The position numbers were made by a program, and so were the translations under genes. Under the pieces are notes generated by a model. The model was not told the DNA's origin. It saw nothing but the letters and a program-made list of their open reading frames with translations, and did no database searches. This document shows, one piece after another, positions 54,133 to 63,234 of a stretch of 64,000 nucleotides of DNA (within the stretch, counting starts at the first letter, position 1; each line of letters begins with the position of its first letter). The stretch is from Leucobacter exalbidus (GTDB lineage: Bacteria; Actinomycetota; Actinomycetes; Actinomycetales; Microbacteriaceae): positions 1,922,001 to 1,986,000 of the forward strand of contig NZ_JAFIDA010000001.1 in the NCBI RefSeq assembly GCF_017834145.1, written 5' to 3'.

Positions 54133-55038
54133 TTAAGCCCCTTCCATCACTTGAGTCTGCGCGGGTGCGCCGCGCTCGGCCACCTCAGCTGCGGCTTCGA
54201 GATACGCCAGGGCGCCAATCGATGCCGGATCATACGCGTGCACGGTTTGACCGTAGCTTGGTGCCTCAGAGATACGAACCGAACGCGGAATAACCGCGCC
54301 GATGACCTCAGCGGGGAAGTGTGCGCGAACCTCGCTGGCGACCTCGTGTGCAAGGTTGGTGCGAGCGTCATACATGGTCAGCATGATCGTCGACACGTGC
54401 AGGTCGGGGTTCAGGTGCTTCTGAATGAGCTTGATGTTGCTGAGTAGCTGACTCAGCCCCTCGAGTGCGTAGTACTCACACTGAATCGGAATCAGTACCT
54501 CGTCAGCGGCCACAAACGCGTTCACCGTGAGCAGGCCCAGCGAGGGCGGGCAGTCGATGAAGACGTAGTGGTAGGTGCGCTCAGAGGCATCCAAGAAGGT
54601 CTGCAGTGCGGTGCGCAGTCGCTGCTCACGTGCCACGAGTGACACGAGCTCGATCTCGGCGCCGGCCAGGTGGATGGTCGAGGGCACGCACGTCAGGTTC
54701 TCGTGATCCGTGGTGGGTGCCTCGGCGTCGGCGATCTCAGCATCGCCCAGTAACACGTCGTAGACGCTCGTCACTTCGGGGCGGTGGGGGACACCGAGCG
54801 CGGTCGAGGAGTTGCCCTGGGGGTCGAGATCGATCACTAAGACGTTGGCGCCACGACGAGCGAGCGCCGAGGCCAGGTTGACGGTCGTCGTGGTTTTACC
54901 CACGCCGCCCTTCTGGTTAGACACCGTGATGATGCGGGTGTGCTCGGGCAGCGGCGAAACTGTCTCGGCAAGCTTTCGGCGTCGCCGAATCTTGTCAACG
55001 AGGTGGTCGCCAACGATGGACTTCTCAGCTTCAGCCAT
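54133..55038 (-). CDS. parA: Chromosome-partitioning ATPase ParA
   Basis: 301 residues of the Walker-type ParA/Soj family. The deviant Walker A is SNQKGGVGKTTTTVNLA, followed by VLVIDLDPQGN and FIDCPPSLGLLTVNA. A basic N-terminal extension (KIRRRRKLAETV) fits nonspecific DNA binding. It positions and segregates origins with ParB. Its start overlaps the rsmG end by 8 bp, so the genes are coupled. Confidence 0.96.
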   Translation of the reverse strand: MAEAEKSIVGDHLVDKIRRRRKLAETVSPLPEHTRIITVSNQKGGVGKTTTTVNLASALARRGANVLVIDLDPQGNSSTALGVPHRPEVTSVYDVLLGDAEIADAEAPTTDHENLTCVPSTIHLAGAEIELVSLVAREQRLRTALQTFLDASERTYHYVFIDCPPSLGLLTVNAFVAADEVLIPIQCEYYALEGLSQLLSNIKLIQKHLNPDLHVSTIMLTMYDARTNLAHEVASEVRAHFPAEVIGAVIPRSVRISEAPSYGQTVHAYDPASIGALAYLEAAAEVAERGAPAQTQVMEGA

Positions 55039-55693
55039 GTCTCACGATTTTAGCTCGAAATACTCGGGTGGTCTCTACGTCTAGGCCCGCGCCAAGCTCT
55101 TCCACGGCGATTTCACGCACGCGGTGCTTGCGCAGCGCCTTCTCGGCCGCCTCGATCTCAGTCTGAATCGAGGCGCCCTTCAAGAAGAGCATCTCGCCGC
55201 CGTCGCGCAGCAGCGGCGCGGTCAGGGGGACGAGCTTCTTCAGCGCGGTGACCGCGCGTGCGGTCACCTGGTCGACCTCGAAGGCGTCGTGGAACTCTTC
55301 GACGCGACCGCGGCGCACCTCGGCGTTGGTAAGACCCAAGCGCTCGATCTGCTCGGTCAGCCAAGCGCAGCGGCGCTCCATCGGCTCGATGAAGAGGAAA
55401 TGTGCATCGGGGCGCACAATCGCCAGGATCAGCCCGGGCATACCGCCGCCGGTGCCGATGTCGGCAACCGTCGCGCCTGACTGCACCAGGGGAGCGAGCA
55501 GCGCGCTATTAACAATGTGCCGGCTCCACAGTCGTGGGGCCTCGAGCGGACCAATCAGGCCCAGCTCTTCTCCGCGCTCACCCAGATCCTGGGTGAAGGC
55601 GCGCAGTACATCGATCCGGTCGCCAGCGAGCACAGCAGCCGCTGCGGGCTCTGGCTCAATGGCGGCCGGATCGGTTTCACGTGAAACGGTCAC
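55031..55693 (-). CDS. rsmG: 16S rRNA (guanine527-N7)-methyltransferase
   Basis: 220 residues. The SAM-binding motif is VADIGTGGGMPGLILAI, and VRRGRVEEF lies in motif order. It methylates G527 of 16S rRNA. The start is GTG 55693-55691; codons 3-7 form a parS site. Upstream is jag (11 bp), downstream parA overlaps by 8 bp. Confidence 0.95.
   Translation of the reverse strand: MTVSRETDPAAIEPEPAAAAVLAGDRIDVLRAFTQDLGERGEELGLIGPLEAPRLWSRHIVNSALLAPLVQSGATVADIGTGGGMPGLILAIVRPDAHFLFIEPMERRCAWLTEQIERLGLTNAEVRRGRVEEFHDAFEVDQVTARAVTALKKLVPLTAPLLRDGGEMLFLKGASIQTEIEAAEKALRKHRVREIAVEELGAGLDVETTRVFRAKIVRHG
55674..55687. promoter_or_regulatory. parS: parS site in the rsmG start
   Basis: GTTTCACGTGAAAC is a perfect copy of the core parS palindrome, bound by ParB. 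It lies in rsmG codons 3-7 (VSRET), about 4 kb from oriC, as in many bacteria. Confidence 0.92.
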
Positions 55694-55704
55694 GACACCC
55701 TCTA

Positions 55705-56205
55705 CTAAGACGCAGTGATGACGAGGCGGCGGTCGCGGCCTTCGCCTTGAGATTCTGAGCGGTACCCGCGCGAGGCGACCTCGTCGTGCACGAGCTTGCG
55801 CTCGTATGACGACATCGGCTCGAGCGCTACCTGTTCGCGGCCCGCGGCGATCTGTGCGATCGCCGCGTCTACGAGCCCGCGCAGCTGAATCGTGCGCGCG
55901 TCTCGTGAGCCACCAACATCAACAATGAGGCGTGAAAACCGGCCCGTGTGGGTCTGCACCGTGAGACGCGTAAGATCTTGCAGCGCCTGCACCACGTCGG
56001 GCGTGGCGATGCGCTCAAGCTCTGCGTCGCCGCCGGTCACCGAGACGTAGACGCGGCCGTTGGCCACGTCAATGTCGATATCGCCATCAAGATCAGCGAT
56101 ATCGAGCAAGCCCTCGATGTAGTCTGCGGCGCGATCGCCATCGGCCTCAAGCTCTTCGAGCGTCAGGTCTTCAGCGGGTCGGTCCTGTGGTGAACCAGTT
56201 GTCAC
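55705..56205 (-). CDS. jag: Jag / R3H-domain RNA-binding protein
   Basis: 166 residues. A KH-like beta-rich part (DGDIDIDVANGRVYVSV) precedes the R3H-type end (PMSSYERKLVHDEVASRGY). It is the short form lacking the Jag-N domain. It likely binds RNA and acts near the YidC insertase. GTG 56205 is chosen with GAGGCACCC upstream; the longer frame to 56391 overlaps yidC. Confidence 0.88.
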   Translation of the reverse strand: MTTGSPQDRPAEDLTLEELEADGDRAADYIEGLLDIADLDGDIDIDVANGRVYVSVTGGDAELERIATPDVVQALQDLTRLTVQTHTGRFSRLIVDVGGSRDARTIQLRGLVDAAIAQIAAGREQVALEPMSSYERKLVHDEVASRGYRSESQGEGRDRRLVITAS

Positions 56206-56212
56206 GGGTGCC

Positions 56213-57181
56213 TCACTTGTTTTTCTTCTTCTTAGCGCGCTTGGCGCTGACGGGCTGCTGGCGCTGGCCCGCGTCAAGCTGCTCAGATGCGGGAGCCGCA
56301 TCATCTTCCTTGAGCTTACCCTTTGCCTTGAGCCTGGCCTGGCGTGCGCGCCAGGCTTCGCTGCCGGGAGTGGGCATGCTGCGAATAACAATGAACTGCT
56401 GACCCATGGTCCACAGGTTCGATGAGAACCAGTAAATGTTCAGTGCGAGCGGGAACGTAACGCCCGAGAACAGGAACGCGAAGGGGATGATGTACAGCAT
56501 GATCTTCTGCTGGCGGTACATCGAGGAGTTCTTCGTTTCATCAGAAACGTTCTTCGACATGATCTGCAGCTGAGTGAAGAACTGCGAGGCGATCATCAGC
56601 AGCATGATGGCGCCGAGCATGACGACAACCATCCAGTTGCCCTGCTCCCAGCCCTGGGTGAAGGTCATCTTGATGGGCGCACCGAAGATGGTGGCCGCGT
56701 TGAAGCTCTCGGTGAGCTCCTGCGTCATCATGCCGATGCCGGCCTGGCCGGTGCCGTCGCCGCCGCTGCCCGCAGCGCCCGAAGCCTGGCGCAGCACGTA
56801 GAACAGTGAGAAGAAGATCGGCATCTGGATCAAGATGGGCAGGCACGAAGCGAACGGGTTCGTACCGTGCTTCTTGTACAGGCCCATCGTCTCGCGGCTC
56901 ATGGCTTCGCGAGAGAACTGGTCCTTCTTGCCCTTGTACTTGTCCTGGATCTTCTTCATCTCGGGCGCAAGATCCATCATGCGTCGCTGAGATTTGATCT
57001 GTCGCACCGTCACAGGGATCAGCGCCGAGCGCACCACAACCACCAGGCCGATAATTGCGAGCACCCAGGTGGCGCCCGCAGCCGGGTCCATCCCCACCCA
57101 CGTCAGCAGCTGATGCCAGACCGCAAGCACGAGCTCAACGAGCCAGCGCAGCGGCCACAATATGGTTTCGATGAATTCCAC
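56213..57181 (-). CDS. yidC: Membrane protein insertase YidC
   Basis: 322 residues in the Oxa1/YidC family, about five membrane helices. The conserved arginine in helix 2 is in VVVVRSALIPVTVRQIKSQR, followed by the cytoplasmic loop KKIQDKYKGKKDQFSREAM and PILIQMPIFFSLFYVL. The C-terminal tail is basic (KRAKKKKNK). It inserts membrane proteins. It follows yidD by 4 bp and precedes jag by 7 bp. Confidence 0.96.
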   Translation of the reverse strand: MEFIETILWPLRWLVELVLAVWHQLLTWVGMDPAAGATWVLAIIGLVVVVRSALIPVTVRQIKSQRRMMDLAPEMKKIQDKYKGKKDQFSREAMSRETMGLYKKHGTNPFASCLPILIQMPIFFSLFYVLRQASGAAGSGGDGTGQAGIGMMTQELTESFNAATIFGAPIKMTFTQGWEQGNWMVVVMLGAIMLLMIASQFFTQLQIMSKNVSDETKNSSMYRQQKIMLYIIPFAFLFSGVTFPLALNIYWFSSNLWTMGQQFIVIRSMPTPGSEAWRARQARLKAKGKLKEDDAAPASEQLDAGQRQQPVSAKRAKKKKNK

Positions 57182-57185
57182 CGGA

Positions 57186-57491
57186 TTAGGCCTTTCGATG
57201 AGGGGAGCGGACGAAGCCGCGTGGTGAAAGCGTAAAGCGTGGGTGCGCGACTACCGGTACGTCATCGATACCGCCACCACTAAAGGGGTTGCAGCGCACA
57301 AGTCGCCACGCAGTCAGAGCGACGCCAATGATGAAACCTCGCTGCTGGTATGCCTCAAGAGAATATCGGGAGCACGATGGGTAATACCTGCACACCTCAC
57401 CGTAGAGCGGGGAGATGAGTTTGCGATAGCAAATCATGAATCCGATCATCAGGTTTCGCGGCAGCAAGTAGCACTCAATCAGGGCTCGCAC
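57186..57491 (-). CDS. yidD: Membrane protein insertion efficiency factor YidD
   Basis: 101 residues. The family core is seen as CYRKLISPLYGEVCRYYPSC and then RCNPFSGGGIDDVP. It assists YidC. The start is GTG (57491-57489) with GGAAGC upstream, 5 bp after the rnpA stop, in the standard rpmH-rnpA-yidD-yidC order. Confidence 0.93.
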   Translation of the reverse strand: MRALIECYLLPRNLMIGFMICYRKLISPLYGEVCRYYPSCSRYSLEAYQQRGFIIGVALTAWRLVRCNPFSGGGIDDVPVVAHPRFTLSPRGFVRSPHRKA

Positions 57492-57496
57492 GGCGG

Positions 57497-57850
57497 TTAC
57501 GCTTCCGCGGGCCGTGCGCGCAAGGCGCGCGTGAGCGCGCGATTGACTTCAGTCTCGAGTTCTTCGAAGCTGGCTTCGGTAATCGAGGGGAACGCGCGAA
57601 AGACAATGTCGACGCCCGCGGTGCCCTCAGCGATGCGGCGCTCGACAATCGTCTTCAGTCTGCGCCGAATCAGATTGCGGGTCACGGCATTGCCCACTGC
57701 CTTCGTGATGATGAATCCGAAGCGAGCGGGAGACGTGGGGGCAGAGAAAACCGCGTGGGTGATGCAATAAGCACCACCCACGCGGCGGCCGGAACGCACA
57801 GTGCGCCGGTAATCCTCTCCCCGAATAATTCGATGCTGCCTCGCGGGCAT
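57497..57850 (-). CDS. rnpA: Ribonuclease P protein component
   Basis: 117 residues from ATG 57850 (MPARQHRI). The RNR-box motif KAVGNAVTRNLIRRRLK is clear. It supports RNA-catalysed tRNA 5' processing. The longer frame to 58054 runs through rpmH and is rejected. It lies 23 bp after rpmH. Confidence 0.95.
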   Translation of the reverse strand: MPARQHRIIRGEDYRRTVRSGRRVGGAYCITHAVFSAPTSPARFGFIITKAVGNAVTRNLIRRRLKTIVERRIAEGTAGVDIVFRAFPSITEASFEELETEVNRALTRALRARPAEA

Positions 57851-57873
57851 GATCGTAAAGGGGAGGCTGCTAG

Positions 57874-58011
57874 TTACGCGCTGAGCTTCGTGCGGCCCTT
57901 GCCGCGACGCGCAGCGAGGATGGCACGGCCGGCGCGGGTACGCATGCGGGTACGGAAACCGTGGACCTTTGCGCGGCGACGGTTGTTGGGCTGGAAAGTG
58001 CGCTTGCTCAT
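57874..58011 (-). CDS. rpmH: 50S ribosomal protein L34
   Basis: 45 residues: [20 protein letters not shown] onward, with a basic C-terminus (GRTKLSA). It is the first gene of the leftward rpmH-rnpA-yidD-yidC-jag-rsmG-parAB run and marks the dnaA boundary. Confidence 0.97.
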   Translation of the reverse strand: MSKRTFQPNNRRRAKVHGFRTRMRTRAGRAILAARRGKGRTKLSA

Positions 58012-58398
58012 AGTTGTACAGACTCCGTGACTTTTGGAACAGATCCCCAAGCACTCATTTGATGCTGAGGAAGTCGATTTTGGGCAGGACAGCGGAAAGC
58101 TGTCGCCCATACAAGATTGACACTCTACGCGCTTTTACGCGCAGCGTCAATGCAAGTGGTTTTGTCTCGATTCTAGCGTGCATATACATGAGAACAAACC
58201 TGGCGCCTGAAATAGGCATCAACCCTCGAATGAAAAGCCGAAACTTGCCTGTGGACAAATCTGTGACTAACGTTGGCGCAGGTGTTTTATCGGCGCGAGT
58301 AACTCACGGGTTTATGCGCCACAAGCCCCTCTGGCTTGTGGATAACTCTGGGTATAACATTGAATCATCTCACCCCACAATTAGAGTCGAGAAAACGC
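58012..58398. promoter_or_regulatory. rpmH-dnaA divergent promoter region with DnaA boxes
   Basis: The 387-bp gap holds no gene. DnaA-box-like sites are TGTGGACAA (58250-58258) and TTGTGGATAA (58336-58345), the latter an exact box 54 bp before the dnaA start and thus placed for autorepression. Confidence 0.75.
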
Positions 58399-59847
58399 GT
58401 GACAGACGACGAAATTCAGCAGATCTGGGAACGGGTCACCCAAGCGGTGATGGGCGACCCCAGTGTGGGTGCCCCCGTCGGCGCCCAGCTCGCACTTGCA
58501 CTTCCTCGAGGTGTCGCTGCGGGAACGCTGTACCTCGCTGTGCAGCTTGACTTCACCCTCAAGCTGCTCGAGAACCGACTGCGCCCGGCGATCATGGCCG
58601 CCCTCGCGAGCATCCCCGAAGCATCAGGGATCGATAACTACATTGTGATCGTTGACGAAGACGCTCACCCCTCGCTTGATCCGGAGCCGGTCGAAACGAT
58701 CGCTCCCCCCGCGCCCCTCAACCATGCGGCATCGGCCCCGGCCGAATTTCGCGGTGAGCCGGCAGCGCGCCCTGTGTCTGAGCCCCGCACGCGCCACGGC
58801 GCGGGTGAGCCTGGCGAGGGTCGTCTCAACGCCAAGTACCTGTTCGAGAGTTTCGTCATCGGGCAGTCGAACCGGTTTGCCCACGCGGCTGCCGTCGCCG
58901 TCGCCGAGGCGCCGGCCCGAGCGTACAACCCGCTCTTCATCTATGGTGATTCGGGCCTGGGCAAAACCCACCTGTTGCACGCCATCGGTCACTACGCCCG
59001 TGAGCTCTTCCCTGACGTGCGCGTGCGCTACGTCAGCTCTGAAGATTTCACCAACGACTTCATTAACTCCATTGCCAATAACCAGGGCGCAGCTTTTCAC
59101 GCCCGGTACCGCAGTGTCGATATTTTGCTCGTGGATGATATTCAGTTCTTGGCCGACAAGGTTGAGACGCAGGAAGCTTTCTTTCACACGTTCAACACCC
59201 TGCACGACCACAACAAGCAGGTTGTCATCACGAGTGATGTGCAGCCCAAGCAGCTGCGTGGCTTTGAAGAGCGCATGCTGTCGCGCTTCGAGTGGGGCCT
59301 GCTCACTGATATTCAGGTGCCTGACCTCGAAACGCGTATTGCGATCCTGCGCAAGAAGGCACAGCGCGAGAACCTCGAGATCGATCACAACATTCTCGAA
59401 TTCATCGCTAGCAAGCTCACCTCGAATATTCGTGAGCTCGAGGGCACCCTCATTCGCGTCACCGCCTATGCGAGCTTGAACCAGCAGCGCATCGATATGC
59501 CTCTCGTGCACACGGTGCTCAAGGATCTCATCACCCTTGACGCCGACAACGAAGTGCAGCCGGCAGACATCATCACCCGCACAGCTGAATACTTTGAGCT
59601 GTCGGTCGATGATCTGTACGGGCCCACCCGTGCACAGCAGATCGCGACGGCCCGTCAGATTGCGATGTACCTGTGCCGCGAACTGACTCCGCTGTCGCTG
59701 CCCAAGATCGGACAGCTCTTTGGTGGCCGCGATCACACGACCGTGATGTACGCCCACAAGAAGATCTCGCAGCTGATCGCTGAGCGTCGCTCGATCTACA
59801 ACCAGGTCACAGAGCTCACGACCCGCATCAAGCAGGCGTCGAAGTAA
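58399..59847 (+). CDS. dnaA: Chromosomal replication initiator DnaA
   Basis: 482 residues. An N-terminal interaction domain starts with GTG 58399 ([13 protein letters not shown]); the frame is open further upstream, but this start fits the family. A Pro-rich linker follows, then the AAA+ domain (GDSGLGKTH Walker [10 protein letters not shown] Walker B) and domain IV with the DnaA-box helix [14 protein letters not shown]. It binds oriC boxes and opens the duplex. Confidence 0.97.
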   Translation: MTDDEIQQIWERVTQAVMGDPSVGAPVGAQLALALPRGVAAGTLYLAVQLDFTLKLLENRLRPAIMAALASIPEASGIDNYIVIVDEDAHPSLDPEPVETIAPPAPLNHAASAPAEFRGEPAARPVSEPRTRHGAGEPGEGRLNAKYLFESFVIGQSNRFAHAAAVAVAEAPARAYNPLFIYGDSGLGKTHLLHAIGHYARELFPDVRVRYVSSEDFTNDFINSIANNQGAAFHARYRSVDILLVDDIQFLADKVETQEAFFHTFNTLHDHNKQVVITSDVQPKQLRGFEERMLSRFEWGLLTDIQVPDLETRIAILRKKAQRENLEIDHNILEFIASKLTSNIRELEGTLIRVTAYASLNQQRIDMPLVHTVLKDLITLDADNEVQPADIITRTAEYFELSVDDLYGPTRAQQIATARQIAMYLCRELTPLSLPKIGQLFGGRDHTTVMYAHKKISQLIAERRSIYNQVTELTTRIKQASK

Positions 59848-60252
59848 ATGCCCATGGCACGCCAGAGCACAAGTTACCCCCAGGTTTATACCCCCCTGTG
59901 GATAACTGTGGATAGCTCGCGTGTCGCTGTGGACAACTTTGCTGACCCTGTGAGGGAGGGCTCGAGCCCCTCGAACTGGTCCCCAACCGAGTTTCCACAT
60001 TTTTCAATTTCAGTGCACACCCGAGATACCCCCGGATCCCTTGCGTCATATGGCCCCTCGGGAGTTATCCACAGACTCCACAAGCGTTAACACTGTTAAC
60101 ACATCAATCTTTATACACGGGCACTCGATCACAAGATCCGAAAAATCGTGTTAACAGCTCTTGAGCCTGTGGAACAGCGCTTCACGGGGAGAGTGTGCAA
60201 AGATTGTGACGCTAGAACTACACGCGGGCTGTAGTTCACCGAAGGGAGCGAG
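59848..60252. other. oriC: Chromosomal origin of replication (oriC) between dnaA and dnaN
   Basis: The 405-bp gap carries several DnaA boxes: TGTGGATAA (59897-59905), TGTGGATAG (59907-59915), TGTGGACAA (59928-59936) and TTATCCACA (60065-60073, exact on the other strand). An AT-richer part follows at about 60086-60157 with GTTAACAC at 60086 and 60095 (9 bp apart) and GTTAACAG at 60150. Gene context and boxes make oriC assignment firm; the exact unwinding element is inferred. Confidence 0.9.
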
Positions 60253-61395
60253 ATGCGATTCACCGTTAATCGTGACGTGTTCAGCGAGGCCGTCTCGTTC
60301 GCGGTCAAGTTGCTACCTCAGCGACCCACCCAACCTTTGTTGAGTGGTGCACTTATCGAGGCTCAGAACGGCGAGCTCACTGTCTCGACGTTCGACTATG
60401 AAGTGTCATCACGAACTGTCATTACGGCAGAGATCGTCGAAGCCGGTCGCGCACTGGTCTCAGGCAAGATGCTGAGTGAGATTGCGCAGCGCTTGCCGCA
60501 CTCAGACGTAGAAGTGACGCTGATTGAAAATCGCGTTGAAGTTCGATGTGGTTCGGTGTCATTCAGCCTTCCCGCAATGCCCGTGGAAGAATACCCACAG
60601 CTGCCGAACATCACAGCCGTGTCTGGCTCAGTGCCGGCTGATGCTTTCTCAGAAGCTATTGCACAGGTTTCACTCGCGGCGTCAAAGGATGACGTCACGC
60701 CCGTGATCACTGGTGTGCAGCTCGAAATCCAGGAAAACTCGCTCACGCTGACGGCAACTGACCGTTACCGCGTAGCGACCCGCAGCATTGACTGGGAGAA
60801 CCAGTCGGATCAGGGCGCCCTGAGCGCACTGGTTCCTGCGAAGATTGTGACCGAGGTCGGTAAAACCTTCGGTAACGATGGCATTGTGAAGATTGCCATT
60901 GTGAAGGACGACGATCGTGAGGTTATCGCGTTCACCGGTGGCAACAAGACCGTGACGTCGCTGTTGATCAAGGGCAACTACCCGCCGGTTGGCCGCCTGT
61001 TTCCCAGCAACGTTGATAACTACGCTGTGATGAGCACGAGTGAACTGGTTGACGCTGTCGGACGCGTGGGCATTGTGCTCGAGCGTGAGGCTGCGCTGCG
61101 GTTCTCATTCGCTGATGGTAACGTCACGCTCGAAGCAGCCGGCAACGAATCTGCGAAGGCTGTGGAAACCGTTGATGTGCACCTGATGGGGGAGGAGATG
61201 ACGGTTTCATTGAAGCCTCAGTACCTGCTCGACGGTTTGCGCTCAACGCACTCTGAGTTTGCGCGCATTTCGTTTACTCGCACCGATAACCCTGCAAAGC
61301 CGGGTCCTGTGCTCATCACGAGCCAGCGCAGCAAGGAAGACTCTGACGACACGAGCTTCCGTTACTTGCTGCAGCCCAACTTGCTGCTGCGGTAG
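60253..61395 (+). CDS. dnaN: DNA polymerase III sliding clamp (beta subunit)
   Basis: 380 residues of the three-domain clamp. Signs are MRFTVNRDVFSEAVSFAVKL at the start, PVITGVQLEI, TDRYRVATR, and the end SFRYLLQPNLLLR. It tethers the polymerase. GGGAGC precedes ATG 60253. recF follows 6 bp downstream. Confidence 0.97.
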   Translation: MRFTVNRDVFSEAVSFAVKLLPQRPTQPLLSGALIEAQNGELTVSTFDYEVSSRTVITAEIVEAGRALVSGKMLSEIAQRLPHSDVEVTLIENRVEVRCGSVSFSLPAMPVEEYPQLPNITAVSGSVPADAFSEAIAQVSLAASKDDVTPVITGVQLEIQENSLTLTATDRYRVATRSIDWENQSDQGALSALVPAKIVTEVGKTFGNDGIVKIAIVKDDDREVIAFTGGNKTVTSLLIKGNYPPVGRLFPSNVDNYAVMSTSELVDAVGRVGIVLEREAALRFSFADGNVTLEAAGNESAKAVETVDVHLMGEEMTVSLKPQYLLDGLRSTHSEFARISFTRTDNPAKPGPVLITSQRSKEDSDDTSFRYLLQPNLLLR

Positions 61396-61401
61396 ATCCT
61401 T

Positions 61402-62559
61402 ATGCGCGTCGCGCATCTTTCGCTTCGAGATTTTCGAAACTACGTCACCGCGGAGCTTCCCCTCGAAGCGGGAGCAAACCTCTTAGTCGGTCGCAACGGC
61501 CAGGGTAAAACAAACCTGGCCGAAGCGATCGGCTATTTTTCAAGCCTTCGCTCTCACCGCGTATCCAATGACGGGCCGCTCGTGAGATTTGGAGAGCAGG
61601 CCGCATTTTTGCGGCTGCGCGTCGAAGCCAATCAGCGCACGGTGTTGCTTGACCTGCAGATTAATCGCGACGGCGCCAATCGCGCGCAGGTGAATGGCAA
61701 CTCGGTGCCACCACGCGAGCTCATGCGATGGTTCGCAGCGGTAGCTTTTGTGCCAGAAGACCTCAGTATCGTTCGTGGAGAGCCCTCCGTTCGTCGGCGG
61801 TTCCTCGACGACGCACTCACTTCTCGCCATCCGGCGGCTGCGGGCGTGCTGCAGGACTACGATCGAGTGCTGCGACAGCGCACCGCGCTACTGAAATCTG
61901 CACGCGGCCGCTTGGCGCAGATTGAATCCACGCTGAGCGTTTGGGACGAGCAGCTCGTGTCGCTCGGCACTCAGATCATGTTGGCGCGACGAGAGTATGT
62001 CGCGGATTCGGCACCGCACCTCGTCGAATCGTATGCCGCTCTCGTGGGGGAGGACCACCACCCTCGCTGCGGCATGGTCGAGTCTGCGCTGGGCAATGTT
62101 TCACGTGGAACACTGCCCGTGGCCGATTCCGTTGATGTTTCACGTGAAACTCTCGAGTCGAAGTTTCGCGAAACCCTCGCACTTGTGCGCGGCAAAGAGG
62201 TCGATCGCGGTATGACGCTCGCCGGCCCGCACCGCGATGATCTCGAGATGTCTCTCAACGGGCTCCCCGTGAAGGGGTTTGCGAGCCATGGAGAATCATG
62301 GTCATTTGCGCTGGGGTTGAAGCTCGCGCTCGCTCAAGTACTGAAGGAGCAGTCATCGGCGGGCGATCCGGTGATGATTCTTGATGACGTATTTGCTGAG
62401 CTTGATAGCGAACGGCGGTCGAGACTCATGCGCTCAGTGAGCGCTTTTGAGCAGGTAATTGTCACCGCGGCCGTCGAAAGCGACGTGCCCAGCGACGTGG
62501 AATGGCACAAGGTACACGTCAGCGCCGGCACACTCTCGACTGAGGATCTCAGCCTATGA
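61402..62559 (+). CDS. recF: DNA replication/repair protein RecF
   Basis: 385 residues of the SMC-like ATPase type: Walker A GRNGQGKTNLAEAI, then the LRSHR sensor, the signature and Walker B MILDDVFAELDSERR. It loads RecA at gaps. Two parS-like sites lie within it at 62097-62112 and 62136-62151. It overlaps the DciA gene start by 4 bp (ATGA). Confidence 0.96.
   Translation: MRVAHLSLRDFRNYVTAELPLEAGANLLVGRNGQGKTNLAEAIGYFSSLRSHRVSNDGPLVRFGEQAAFLRLRVEANQRTVLLDLQINRDGANRAQVNGNSVPPRELMRWFAAVAFVPEDLSIVRGEPSVRRRFLDDALTSRHPAAAGVLQDYDRVLRQRTALLKSARGRLAQIESTLSVWDEQLVSLGTQIMLARREYVADSAPHLVESYAALVGEDHHPRCGMVESALGNVSRGTLPVADSVDVSRETLESKFRETLALVRGKEVDRGMTLAGPHRDDLEMSLNGLPVKGFASHGESWSFALGLKLALAQVLKEQSSAGDPVMILDDVFAELDSERRSRLMRSVSAFEQVIVTAAVESDVPSDVEWHKVHVSAGTLSTEDLSL
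62097..62151. promoter_or_regulatory. parS: Two parS sites inside recF
   Basis: TGTTTCACGTGAAACT (62136-62151) holds the perfect 14-bp core. TGTTTCACGTGGAACA (62097-62112) has one mismatch in the right arm. Centres are 39 bp apart. These sit about 2 kb from oriC. Confidence 0.9.
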
Positions 62560-63047
62560 AATCCGCAAAACAGGGACCGTCATTTCCTACCGAAGCCTAT
62601 CTGCGGGCGAAATCGGTGTGGCGCGGCGTCCCTGCACACATTCGCCGGAAGCGACTGGGGCAGGAGCCCGGGGGGAGTGCGTTCAGCAAGGGCCGCGATC
62701 CTAAAGCTTTGAGCGACGTGCTGCTGGTGATCTCTAACGACATGGGTTGGAGTGCCGATCTTGAGCGCGCTCGCCTGATCGAGGAGTGGCCCGTATTTGC
62801 TGGGGAAAGCACCGCCGAGCACACCACAATCATTGGCATCACGAACGATGTGTTGCACGTGCAATGTGACTCCACGACCTGGGCGACTGAGCTGCGCCGG
62901 CTGCGCGGTGAGATTTACTCGCGCATGCTGAAGGAGTATCCCGAGATCGACGTGAAGGACATTCGGTTCCTATCGCCGGGCGCACCCACCTGGCGTCATG
63001 GTCCACGCACGGTACAGGGGCGTGGGCCCCGAGACACCTACGGATAA
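62556..63047 (+). CDS. dciA: DciA-like DUF721 protein
   Basis: 163 residues. The DUF721/DciA core is seen at LIEEWPVFAGESTAEHTTI and LHVQCDSTTWATELRRLRG, with a basic N-terminal half. DciA helps load the DnaB helicase at the origin in bacteria lacking DnaC. Its start overlaps recF, so it is translated with it. It is followed by a 187-bp gap and gyrB. Confidence 0.9.
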   Translation: MKSAKQGPSFPTEAYLRAKSVWRGVPAHIRRKRLGQEPGGSAFSKGRDPKALSDVLLVISNDMGWSADLERARLIEEWPVFAGESTAEHTTIIGITNDVLHVQCDSTTWATELRRLRGEIYSRMLKEYPEIDVKDIRFLSPGAPTWRHGPRTVQGRGPRDTYG

Positions 63048-63116
63048 CGGCCAAATTTGCGCAGAACGAGGGTTCCTGTGCAGTGGCCCTCATGAATGCC
63101 CGAGACCAGGGAAAAG

Positions 63117-63159
63117 ATTACCCCGCTAACGCCCGCTAACCGGGGTTTCGCGGGGTAAT
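63117..63159 (+). promoter_or_regulatory. Hairpin with repeated CGCTAAC between dciA and gyrB
   Basis: ATTACCCCGC (63117-63126) and GCGGGGTAAT (63150-63159) pair perfectly across a 23-nt loop holding a CCCGCTAAC direct repeat. TTTTGATAGG follows, so it could end recF-dciA transcripts or attenuate gyrB. It lies about 75 bp before gyrB. Confidence 0.55.
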
Positions 63160-63234
63160 TTTGATAGGCTGGAGTGGGGAAGTGTTCCGGGTGGGAAAAC
63201 GCCCTGAAACGGCCAGAAAAGGATTATTCAACGT

